Shown in pieces: positions 22,201-30,619 of a DNA stretch of 64,000 bases. Each line of letters opens with the position of its first letter. Positions within the stretch are counted from its first letter, which is position 1. The notes beneath the pieces are model-generated. The model was not told where the DNA came from and made no database searches. It worked only from the letters and a program-made list of their open reading frames with translations. The stretch covers positions 806,001 through 870,000 of the forward strand of contig JASVEC010000014.1 in assembly GCA_030770535.1 (NCBI GenBank). Direction: 5' to 3'. The DNA comes from Batkoa obscura. Lineage: Eukaryota > Entomophthoromycota > Entomophthoromycetes > Entomophthorales > Batkoaceae. Both the position numbers and the translations under genes were made by a program.

Positions 22201-22487
22201 AAGAAAGTGATACCCAACCTCGTATCGGCCATGATGTACAAACCAAAAAATCTTTTGGTACTGGTATTCCAGAAATCCCAGTACCAGTTACAGCAACACA
22301 AGCCTCCAGCCAAAACCCTGGGTATAGTTCGGTTAAAGAAAAGGAATCGTATGATAATAAAACGACCCGATCTAAAAATTCGAGCCTTGCTAAAGATAAA
22401 TCTTCCACTTCGAGCTTAAAGAAATTATTTAATCGACTTTCTTTTAGAAAAAAGGATCCCTTCGTTGATACCGATGATGATATGTAA
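19293..22487 (+). CDS. WrbA/Pst2/Ycp4-type flavodoxin-like quinone reductase with a long low-complexity C-terminal extension
   Basis: Six exons (19293-19548, 19641-19734, 19829-19897, 19953-20080, 20131-20261, 20313-22487) join in frame to give 950 residues. Residues ~39-245 are a WrbA-type NAD(P)H:quinone oxidoreductase: PKLFILFYTTYLHIYKMA (FMN phosphate loop, here TTYLHIYKM), KVRAPPKPNVPYITTDLLRQ, ADGILFGFPTRYGILPAQLKDFID, GTFVSTATQHGGQETSILT and GGSPWGSSVIAGKDGTRQPSELE. Fungal relatives (Pst2, Rfs1, Ycp4) are stress-linked and associate with plasma-membrane eisosomes. From about residue 250, some 700 residues of Ser/Asn/Thr/Asp-rich sequence follow. They are interrupted by four Ala/Gly-rich hydrophobic segments near residues 308, 540, 682 and 818, and end in a basic KKLFNRLSFRKKD patch. 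No stop separates domain and tail, so they form one polypeptide if the last splice is right. Confidence 0.85.
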
Positions 22488-22635
22488 CATATGATTGATT
22501 GATATCTTTTATAATGGATTGATAAACATAGTTACCTTTAAAACTTGGTTGCTTCAATCTTATAGTATTTTTATAATTATCAAGTATTTTTTTAGCGTTG
22601 CCTTTTCATTTAAGGGTTAATAAATTTAAGCTATG

Positions 22636-22742
22636 ATATGGGAGTGTTTTTTTTGACTTCATTATTTTTTCCATTTTTTAACCGCTATTTAAGCGGAAAA
22701 TTTGTTAGTAAAATTCTTAAACACAAAAATATATCCTCATAT
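22636..22742 (+). mobile_element. MITE of the ATATGGGGATGT family, copy 3
   Basis: This 107-bp element runs ATATGGGAGTGTTTTTTTTGA ... AAAATATATCCTCATAT, with the common internal landmarks. It sits about 150 nt after the flavodoxin-like gene and faces copy 4, so the two form an inverted pair 400 bp apart. Confidence 0.85.
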
Positions 22743-23143
22743 GTAGTTTTTTCATAAGTTTCATATTTTCATTACATTTAAAAAGTGTTAATTAGTCATA
22801 ATTATAAGATAATTGTTAAAACAGTCTAATTTTTTGGAGAAATCCGTTCTGATTAGGATATATAATTACTATAATTTACTTTTTTGAGGGAAACACAGTC
22901 CTTAGTTGTAAAAATAGCTACTGTTGCAATCAATAACTTTTATTAGTTTTACTGTTAAAAGCCAAATACTTTTGAAACTACCTTTTATTCAACTTGAACC
23001 TTAAATCTATAGTTGATTTGGCTTTTCTATGAAAAGATTCAATCCAGACTTTGATGAATGATATGCATTACTTCGATAGAAATTAGATATTAAACTAATT
23101 TAGATAAAATAGCTTTTAGGGTCTATGAACTTCATTAATTACT

Positions 23144-23250
23144 ATATGGGGATGTATTTTTGTGTTTAAGAATTTTATTAACAAATTTTCCGCTTAAATA
23201 GTGCTTAAAAAATGGAAGAAATAATGAAGTCAAAAAAAACACTCCCATAT
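23144..23250 (-). mobile_element. MITE copy 4, abutting the 3' end of a GPCR gene
   Basis: This 107-bp copy is in reverse orientation and ends only 7 nt past the GPCR stop codon (gene on the minus strand, stop at 23258-23260). On the minus strand it contains AATAAA at 23172-23177, where the copies I compared read AGTAAA. So the receptor's 3' UTR and probably its polyadenylation signal lie inside the element. Confidence 0.85.
23172..23177 (-). terminator. Candidate AATAAA polyadenylation signal inside MITE copy 4
   Basis: The minus strand reads GTTAATAAAATTC; the other MITE copies read GTTAGTAAAATTC. It lies about 80 nt downstream of the GPCR stop codon, a usual distance for a fungal poly(A) signal. 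Confidence 0.45.
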
Positions 23251-23257
23251 AATTTAT

Positions 23258-24211
23258 TTATTTATTAACTTTAAAAAAATCGACTAAAACGGAACGAATT
23301 TGAGAATGAAGACAGATGGCAAGTAAGGGGTTAGCAGCTTGAACCCAAGAATAGGTAAGGATAGTCACTAAATCTAAAGTAGTTGACCAAAGTTGAGTTG
23401 AGACAATTATCATCCACCATTCAATTAAGTTAGGGATAAATAAAGAAATATAAACCAAACAAAAGGTCATACTTTTAAATATGACTTTAACTTTAATATT
23501 AAACAAAGCCTCAACTTCATCATCTGGGATGGATTGATGATAGAAATTTATCACATCTGCTTGACCAGTTTCTAAACTGGTAAGGTCTCTAGTAATCACT
23601 CGGAATCGCTTTCTATTTTTCAGTTTGTTTGTTTTTGAGATAGTAGATATTGTGATAGAGATATAAAAGAAAAGGACAAAAAACAAACTGAGGTTAAAGA
23701 GTAAAAATTGGAAATAAAGATAATGGTTTGAAGTGGAAGGTTTTAAAGTGCAAAAACCACCAGAAGGTGAAGGCTCAAATTGGTTTCCTATCCCTGAGAG
23801 TGCAGCTAAGATAACAGCTAGCGAAAACAATATAAATAAAATAACTAAATAGAAGTGACGCTTGTAATTCTTTTGATTACATAACACTTGATAGCGTTCA
23901 AAGGCTAGTAAAAAGATTGAAATACTGCTAAGGTTGTCAACTAGACTAATTAAAATTCCACTCAATTGACAATAAAAAATAGGGATATAGTTAAAATCGA
24001 ATTCAAATATGTATTTTAAAATAGTATATGATAGATTGATTGTACTTGTTAATAAATCACTTACAGATATAAACAAAATTAATTGAATATCTAAAGTATA
24101 ATTTAATTTATTAAATAATATTATTAATATTAAAAATGTATTAATTATAATTGAACTCCCATGAGCTATTGTGACCCATATAAATAAAAGTAAATCAATA
24201 TTTGAATTCAT
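23258..24211 (-). CDS. Class A (rhodopsin-like) G protein-coupled receptor 1
   Basis: This 317-residue, single-exon, seven-helix protein carries class A landmarks. Asn24 lies in helix 1 and Asp52 in helix 2 (ISVSDLL). Cys81 (FYCQLSG) can pair with Cys154 in the second outer loop (SGGFCTL). ERY at residues 105-107 ends helix 3, Pro lies in FIPNL of helix 6, and NPLLA in helix 7 stands in place of NPxxY. There is no Lys in helix 7 at the retinal position, so it is not an opsin. The third inner loop is basic and short. It would signal through heterotrimeric G proteins; the ligand is unknown. It is a diverged paralogue of the receptors at 55104 and 57493, sharing the DIxL..SxxD, FERY/YERY and NPLLA blocks. 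A MITE forms its 3' flank. Confidence 0.85.
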   Translation of the reverse strand: MNSNIDLLLFIWVTIAHGSSIIINTFLILIILFNKLNYTLDIQLILFISVSDLLTSTINLSYTILKYIFEFDFNYIPIFYCQLSGILISLVDNLSSISIFLLAFERYQVLCNQKNYKRHFYLVILFILFSLAVILAALSGIGNQFEPSPSGGFCTLKPSTSNHYLYFQFLLFNLSLFFVLFFYISITISTISKTNKLKNRKRFRVITRDLTSLETGQADVINFYHQSIPDDEVEALFNIKVKVIFKSMTFCLVYISLFIPNLIEWWMIIVSTQLWSTTLDLVTILTYSWVQAANPLLAICLHSQIRSVLVDFFKVNK

Positions 24212-25297
24212 TCATGAAATTAATATCTGTTTTTGATATTCTTTCTTTATTTATAGTCAATTTAGCTACATTATTTATACACTGTTCATTATTTATTTTA
24301 TGATACCTAACCAATTTTCTATTAGCCAATGATTCAATTAGCATTACAGAAATAAAATGAGAGTGCATATTTCTGCTTCATTTGATACTTATTCTTTTAT
24401 AAATAATATCCCCTTATTTCGGCTCAAATACTTTTTTATCTCATCTCAAAATGGATTAATATTATTTGTTAATAGATGTTTGAAGTTTAAATAACTTGAA
24501 TTTTGTATTTGTAGATTTAAACTAGCTATAATATAACATTATTTTAATTTTCAAAATATAATAAAGACAAGTCATTAATTATTCAATGTATATTAAAATA
24601 TGTCAAATATAAACTTTCCGATCAATTATGGTACATTACCACAGTTCAGCATGTAGGTTCGATTATGAAAGCAAAGTATGGTTAAATAGTCTCCCTTATT
24701 TTTAAAAAATATATAAATAAAATAGCATATATGTATAGTCGCGCAAATAAATCTAGAATAAAAGTAACTCTGTTTTAGTGGCTCCATTTGGTACACTTAA
24801 ATATTATCTCATAATATATTATTATATATATATATGTATTTTATTATGTAATTAAATATATTCGATAATAATTTGATTCAATTCTTGAATGAAATAAGAA
24901 ATTAATTTTTGATTAAATCGGAAGTATCCATTCAAGCCAACCTTTATGGTTAAATGAAACTATTCTTCATATGGGGGTGCAAACTTTAAATTGAAAACTA
25001 AATTTTTTCAATTATTTTCTATTTTTTTGGAACATTTTATAATATAAATAATAATACCATAATTATTTGAATTGTTTATGACTATTTAGTTTATAAACAA
25101 TTATATAATCTGAATCAAAATCTATATATGAAATTATAGCACTTTTTTTATTTTGTTGAGATTAAGCCAACTGAAATTAACTTGTAATCAAACCCACGAG
25201 AAAAGGTGAACAATTAAACAATTAGTTCAAACTAAAATATAAAGTGTAGTATATAAAAGCAATAAAAAATTAAAGAAAATGATAAGAATTTAAAAAA
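24212..25297. other. AT-rich intergenic region, divergent promoters
   Basis: No gene is supported. A TATATAAAA box at 25250 lies about 40 nt before the ATG of the CFEM-like gene at 25298. The remainder is AT-rich with a short TATATATATA run near 24830. Confidence 0.4.
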
Positions 25298-25912
25298 ATG
25301 AAAACGTTAAATACCATTTACATAATATTATATTTCTCTATCAATTTTATACTTGCCCAAACCAACGCTGGAGCAAATTCGGTGACTCCAATAAATGATA
25401 ATAACAATGCTCAAAGTTCAGCACCAGAAAGTAAAAATAACAGCCCAACTAGTACAACTAGTGTGGCAATAAGTCCTACTGGCTCAACTACTGCATCAGC
25501 TGGAGGAGATTGTAGAGCACCAACAATTTTTACAGCATGTATGGATCGAGCACAGCTTAATATCAACACATGTTTGGGAGACAATGCTTGTTTATGCAAA
25601 TTTACTAGAGAAAAAACCCTTTGCTTTGATCAATGTAAATCAGCAAATGCAGGACAAAAAGATCAATTACAAAGTGAAATGCAAAGCTATTGTAACAAAT
25701 TATCGGATTCAGATAAAAGTTCCATCATGAAGCCTTCTTCTACATATTCAGAGCCTACATTAGTAGCTTCTGGTAAGGCCCCTTCTGGTAGTAGTAAACA
25801 GAAAAAATCTGCTGGGGGAAGTGGCGGCGATGATGACTCATCTGATTCGCGTTTCAATGCTATTTCCTATGTCGCCTTTATAATAGCTACTTTTGTGCAT
25901 TTTATTTCTTAA
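25298..25912 (+). CDS. GPI-anchored, eight-cysteine CFEM-like surface protein
   Basis: This 204-residue single-exon protein has a signal peptide (MKTLNTIYIILYFSINFILAQ) and a Ser/Thr/Asn-rich linker. A compact domain with eight cysteines follows at residues ~70-140, then a Ser/Gly-rich stalk and a hydrophobic C-terminus (ISYVAFIIATFVHFIS) that reads as a GPI signal. The cysteine spacing is C-x8-C-x10-C-x4-C-x-C-x8-C-x3-C-x17-C. The core CLGDNACLC matches the CFEM motif (Cys, Asp, CxC), where the Asp is the haem-iron ligand in Candida CFEM proteins. The first spacing (x8) is wider than the usual CFEM x3, so I call it CFEM-like. It may bind haem or take part in adhesion; neither is shown. A TATATAAAA box lies 40 nt upstream of the start. 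Confidence 0.7.
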   Translation: MKTLNTIYIILYFSINFILAQTNAGANSVTPINDNNNAQSSAPESKNNSPTSTTSVAISPTGSTTASAGGDCRAPTIFTACMDRAQLNINTCLGDNACLCKFTREKTLCFDQCKSANAGQKDQLQSEMQSYCNKLSDSDKSSIMKPSSTYSEPTLVASGKAPSGSSKQKKSAGGSGGDDDSSDSRFNAISYVAFIIATFVHFIS

Positions 25913-26112
25913 ATTCAGATGTTAAAATAAAAACTGTTTATATTAATTTGGTATCTTATTTATTGGTTTTTTAAATAATTTCATATTGTTTAATTTAATT
26001 GTACAAATCAGATATTAGATATAATGGTTATAGATGATAACTTTTAATGAATTTTAAAATATGTGTACAAGATCAGTAAATGTGATATCTTTATTAAAAT
26101 TAAATATGGCTG

Positions 26113-26512
26113 TGTGAAATCTGGTACTCAGGGTTTGGAGTCAAGAACAGCTATTGCTGGGTTGACTACACTATAAGTCGAAAGGTCTTAGTTTATGTAA
26201 CTAAGATAGACTTGGATTATGAGGAATAGCACGTAATAGGTTACAAGCTATATAAGACAAATAGAATAGACAATACTAATGTAAAATCTATGTAAAATAA
26301 TATTAAGAAAACTTAGTGGCTTTATTAAATGTTCGAGATATCAGGGATTAATTCAGTTAAAAAGCCTCGAACTATTATACTCTGTAAACTCTTTTATACT
26401 CTGAAAAGTATAAGTATCAAAATGAGAAGATAATATTCTTTTGGGCGGAACTAGAAATTCTCATAACAAATCAAAATAATTAACCATGGGACTGACGAAG
26501 CGATATTTCACA
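26113..26512 (-). repeat. 3' LTR of the Ty3/Gypsy element
   Basis: This 400-bp direct repeat is identical by eye to 33266-33665. In element orientation it is the 3' LTR, directly preceded by a purine-rich tract at 26513-26522. Confidence 0.95.
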
Positions 26513-26522
26513 TTTCCCTCCC
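26513..26522 (-). other. Polypurine tract of the Ty3/Gypsy element
   Basis: The minus strand reads GGGAGGGAAA immediately before the 3' LTR, where plus-strand DNA priming is expected in LTR retrotransposons. Confidence 0.8.
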
Positions 26523-26609
26523 TATGATTTGATATAGTGAATTTTTATGGCTTACTTACCGAGAACCTATGAGATGGAATTTGACTAGTTACAAATTGTA
26601 TTGATTGAA

Positions 26610-29600
26610 TCACATTGCTGATTTGAGAAACTTGGCATGGACTCGGTTATATATAACGCTTGTTCGTTTATGTTTAATTGAATAGCTATCATACAAGTGT
26701 TTATGTATGACTTCATATGGTCCATCCCATTTCAATGCTAATTTATTTTTTCTAGATTGATTATAGGAAGGGTACAGATGAACGATATCACCTACTTTGA
26801 AGACGGCTAGACGAGGAAGTCGAGAAATATCTTGTCGATACCTCCTTGTTTTCGAGTCTGTCAATGCATTAAAGGCGTCAACTTGGATAGCTATTAATTT
26901 TTTTGTTAGCTTAAGCAAGTACATGTCAGGACTCATCTCTTCTTGTCTAACCATCAAAGGAGCGAATGATATGGGGAGTCCCGGATGTCTCCCATAAAGC
27001 ATAACAAAAGGGGATTTTTTGGTAATACTATGTACTGAATATCTATATGCTAAAATAGCAGAATGTAGATATTCATCCCAAGAGCTAGTTTTATCGAAAG
27101 CCAGCTTCCTTAGTATACGTACTAGTGTACCATTTACTCTCTCAACCATTCCGTTAGTTTCAGGGTGATATGGAGCTGCAGTAGAATGCTTTATGGCCAT
27201 TAGTCTAGCTAATTTCGGGAGAACCAGGTTAACAAAATTGGCAGCGTTATCAGTAAGTATCACCTGAGGGCTTCCATGCCTACAAATAATATCTTCGTAT
27301 ATAAATTTAGATATGTGAAAGGAAGTCTGATTTGGTATTGCTTTAGCTTCAACCCATTTAGTTAGATGGTCGATAGCTACAACAATAAATTTGTTCCCTC
27401 TTACCGAGGAGGCCTCACAGAGAGGACCTATTACATCTATACTTACCGTGTGAAATGCATGTTTAGGTAAAATAAACTTATAGGCTGTAGCTTTTATTTT
27501 ACTTTGTTCCCTCTTGCAAACATCGCAATTATTTATAAAGTCTTCCAAATCTGGTATCATTGATTCCCAATAGCAGGAGACTTTCATAGTATCGTATGTT
27601 TTTTGGAAGGCTGAATGTCCACAGATTACATCATGGAATTGTTGGCATGCAGATAGTCGTGAAGAAGGCCTAATATATGGAATATATGTTCCCTTAATCT
27701 TTTTATACAAGGCATTATCTCTTACAATGATATTTTGAGCGTTTTTCTCAAGCCATTGTTTGAGTTCAGGCTGCTGCTGCGGCCATTTATCTTTATTACC
27801 CAATAGATTGTACAAATCATCATCTATGGGGGTAGCTAGACAAATTCTGGGCAACCTGCTAAGCCCATCTGCATTTTGATGATCTTTACCTGGTTTATAT
27901 ACTATATCAAAACTATACGATTGTAGTTTTAGAGCCCACCTAGCTAAACGTCCTTCAGGATTAGTGATTGAATACAACCATTTTAGGGAAACATGATCGG
28001 TAATAACAGTAAAGTGAGTGCCGTAGATATACGGTCTAAATGCCTTTATAGCATGAATAATTGCAAGGCATTCTTTCTCTGTTGTAGTGTAGTTCCTTTC
28101 GTGTTTCGACAAGGTCCTAGAGGTATAGGCTATTGGGTGTTCACAATTGTTATCATCGAGTTGACTTAAAACACCTCCAACTGCAGTTAGACTAGCGTCA
28201 GTATGTAGTGAGAAGGGCTTTGAGAAATTTGGAAACATCAATACTGGGGCGTTAAGCAGCTTGTTGCGAAGCTCTTCAAAAGCTTGTTGGTGTTCTTCCT
28301 TCCATTGAAACTTGACTTCTTTCTTTAGTAATTGGAACAGTGGGGTAGCTAAATTCGAAAAGTCTTTTATAAACCTTCGATAATAATTCATTAATCCAAG
28401 GAACACTTGTACCTCCCGCATTGTAGTTGGGGGGAGAAGCTCCTTTACTGCATCTAGTTTATTTGGAATAGGGGCTAGTCCTTTGTCAGAGACTTTATAG
28501 CCTAGAAATTCCAGACTAGTTTGGAAGAATGAACACTTCTTTGGTTTTAACTTTAGATTGGCTTGACGGAGGCGCTCAAATACTGCTTTAAGATGAGTTA
28601 AGTGATCTACAAAAGTTCTTGAAAACACATTCAAGTCATCTAAGTAAATTAATACACACGAAAGTTTAAGGTCACCTAGTGTATTATCCATAAGACGCTG
28701 GAATGTAGCGGGAGCGTTCGAAAGGCCTTGTGGCATCCTAGTTGGTTGAAATAGTCCTTCAGAAGTTATTAAAGCGCACTTTTCTTGGTCTTCTGGATCC
28801 ATTTCTACCTGCCAGTATCCTGAGATTAAATCCATTGCTGAAAAGTATTTAGCACCTTGTAATCGGTCAACCGCATCGTCTATTCTGGGTAGAGGGTATA
28901 CATCTTTCTTTGTGATTTTGTTAAGCTTTCTATAGTCCATAACTACTCTATTAGTTCCATCTTTTTTCTTAACGATCATAAGGGGGGAGGCCCATGGACT
29001 ATTTGAAGGAATGATTAAACCTAGCCTTAAGAGTTTTTGAACTTCTTCTCGTTCTGCTTTGAGTTCAGATTGAGATTTACGATATGCTTTAGTTGCGACG
29101 GGTAATGAATCACATGTATATACTTTATGTTTAGTATTGCGAGCGCAACCAATATCTTCTTCTGAAGTTGCGAATATGTCTTTATATTCCTCCAGCAATT
29201 TATAAAATTGGAGTTGCTCATCTTGGTTTAGATGGTTAATAGTGTCTTTTTCCACAAAAAGGGCTTGGTTATTTGGGGCCTCTTCGTGAATTTGAAATTC
29301 TTCTAGTGTTGCAAATTTACTGAAAGTATTAATCAAGGCGTTGTTTTCTACGTATATCGTGCCAATCTGTTGGCATCTAGAGATATTGATTTCTTTTTTG
29401 GTAATGTTTGCAAGTAATAACTTGATAGTCTCATTCATGTTGTTGCCTAAAATTCCGGGCATAGTTAGTGGTTCTAATTGTGAGACACCTTCTATACTAT
29501 ATATAGATAAATGGAATTCCTTAGGTATCCATAGTGAGATCTCAGTATCTAATACTATCTGTGACTTAGGCGGTATTAATAAGTTCTTAGGAGAAATAAC

Positions 29601-30443
29601 GGGAATTCCAGACTGTTTATATGCTATCTCCGGATATTGATGAATTACGGATTCTGATCCGCAGAGAGTGACATCAATTAATTTATTGTTGGTCCGATAG
29701 TTCATTATACGGCAGCCAGGAGATTTATTGTTTATCATATTGATAGATAGGTCTCTTGGTTTATTGTAGTACATTGGGATGGATTGATCTAATATTTTTA
29801 AGATATTTTGATCGTACAACAATTGACAACCGTGTTTCACAAAGAATTCGGTGCCTAGGAGGAAGTCATAACCTTCACTTTCTAATACTATTGCTGGAAA
29901 GGCTAAGGTTAGTTTTCCAAATTTGATTGGTATTGATGAGTATGCTCCTAGTGCTGTAGTAGTTCCAGTTCCAGCTGTACCAAAGGTGTCTGAGCAATCT
30001 ATATCTGGTTTAAAGGATAATCGTTTTACCAGACGACTCGATATGAAATTGATAGGAGCTCCACTATCTAATATGATGCGTACATTCTTTTTATAAATTG
30101 ACGCATTGATGTAAGTACAATCGATGGAGTTAGCTTTGTCATCGAGGTTTACTAAAAGAATCTGTTTATTTGGATTCTGGTATTCTCTAATAATTTTTCT
30201 AAATGCAATTGCTAAGTCTGATTCTCCAGTTAAGATCTTGTCTAGCGGGATTGGGATCGTAACATTGGTTAACCACTGATGCGTGTTATCTAGTTCGCTT
30301 TGTGTGAGGGATAGTTTAGATAAATCAGATAATTGTGAGATGTAAGGTTTGGAGATCTCGTTCATTGGAATCGAATCAGGAGCATTAATAGAGTTATCAG
30401 GTAGCTTGAAAATTCGAGGTGGAATGACTTTAGGGATTTCCAC
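26610..30443 (-). CDS. Pol polyprotein of the Ty3/Gypsy element
   Basis: This 1277-residue frame has the Metaviridae order of domains. An aspartic protease comes first (ILDSGAPINFIS, ~residue 125). Reverse transcriptase follows at ~residues 480-650 (DYRKLNKIT, AMDLISGYWQV, MPQGLSNAPATFQRLM, IYLDDLNVFS), then RNase H (LHTDASLTAVGGVLSQ, ITDHVSLKWL). Integrase is last, with an HHCC finger (HDVICGH..CDVCKREQ) and D,D,E core regions (IDVIGPL, LTDNAANF, NGMVERVNGTL). It lies downstream of the gag-type frame in a different reading frame, so expression would need frameshifting or internal initiation, as Ty3/Gypsy families use. Confidence 0.93.
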   Translation of the reverse strand: MEIPKVIPPRIFKLPDNSINAPDSIPMNEISKPYISQLSDLSKLSLTQSELDNTHQWLTNVTIPIPLDKILTGESDLAIAFRKIIREYQNPNKQILLVNLDDKANSIDCTYINASIYKKNVRIILDSGAPINFISSRLVKRLSFKPDIDCSDTFGTAGTGTTTALGAYSSIPIKFGKLTLAFPAIVLESEGYDFLLGTEFFVKHGCQLLYDQNILKILDQSIPMYYNKPRDLSINMINNKSPGCRIMNYRTNNKLIDVTLCGSESVIHQYPEIAYKQSGIPVISPKNLLIPPKSQIVLDTEISLWIPKEFHLSIYSIEGVSQLEPLTMPGILGNNMNETIKLLLANITKKEINISRCQQIGTIYVENNALINTFSKFATLEEFQIHEEAPNNQALFVEKDTINHLNQDEQLQFYKLLEEYKDIFATSEEDIGCARNTKHKVYTCDSLPVATKAYRKSQSELKAEREEVQKLLRLGLIIPSNSPWASPLMIVKKKDGTNRVVMDYRKLNKITKKDVYPLPRIDDAVDRLQGAKYFSAMDLISGYWQVEMDPEDQEKCALITSEGLFQPTRMPQGLSNAPATFQRLMDNTLGDLKLSCVLIYLDDLNVFSRTFVDHLTHLKAVFERLRQANLKLKPKKCSFFQTSLEFLGYKVSDKGLAPIPNKLDAVKELLPPTTMREVQVFLGLMNYYRRFIKDFSNLATPLFQLLKKEVKFQWKEEHQQAFEELRNKLLNAPVLMFPNFSKPFSLHTDASLTAVGGVLSQLDDNNCEHPIAYTSRTLSKHERNYTTTEKECLAIIHAIKAFRPYIYGTHFTVITDHVSLKWLYSITNPEGRLARWALKLQSYSFDIVYKPGKDHQNADGLSRLPRICLATPIDDDLYNLLGNKDKWPQQQPELKQWLEKNAQNIIVRDNALYKKIKGTYIPYIRPSSRLSACQQFHDVICGHSAFQKTYDTMKVSCYWESMIPDLEDFINNCDVCKREQSKIKATAYKFILPKHAFHTVSIDVIGPLCEASSVRGNKFIVVAIDHLTKWVEAKAIPNQTSFHISKFIYEDIICRHGSPQVILTDNAANFVNLVLPKLARLMAIKHSTAAPYHPETNGMVERVNGTLVRILRKLAFDKTSSWDEYLHSAILAYRYSVHSITKKSPFVMLYGRHPGLPISFAPLMVRQEEMSPDMYLLKLTKKLIAIQVDAFNALTDSKTRRYRQDISRLPRLAVFKVGDIVHLYPSYNQSRKNKLALKWDGPYEVIHKHLYDSYSIKHKRTSVIYNRVHAKFLKSAM

Positions 30444-30619
30444 AACAGGGACTTTTTTCTTTTTAGGTCTACCACGAATTCGCGAAGGAAGTGCTAGGAT
30501 GAGGGTAGAGGGGTCAAATTTTGAAAGCGTATTAACTTTAAGGTCTAATCCAGTGCTTTCATCTGGATCAGGAGGAATTTTTAACTTCGTGGAAGGGGGA
30601 TCCTCATTTATCCTCCCAC

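Noticed and set aside
21398-22408. Long antisense frames within the flavodoxin-like gene's tail
   Set aside because: They are mirror images of the Ser/Ala-rich sense frame, with no independent signal.
23258-24211. GPCR 1 as a retinal-binding opsin
   Set aside because: No lysine is present in helix 7 at the Schiff-base position; the same holds for receptors 2 and 3.
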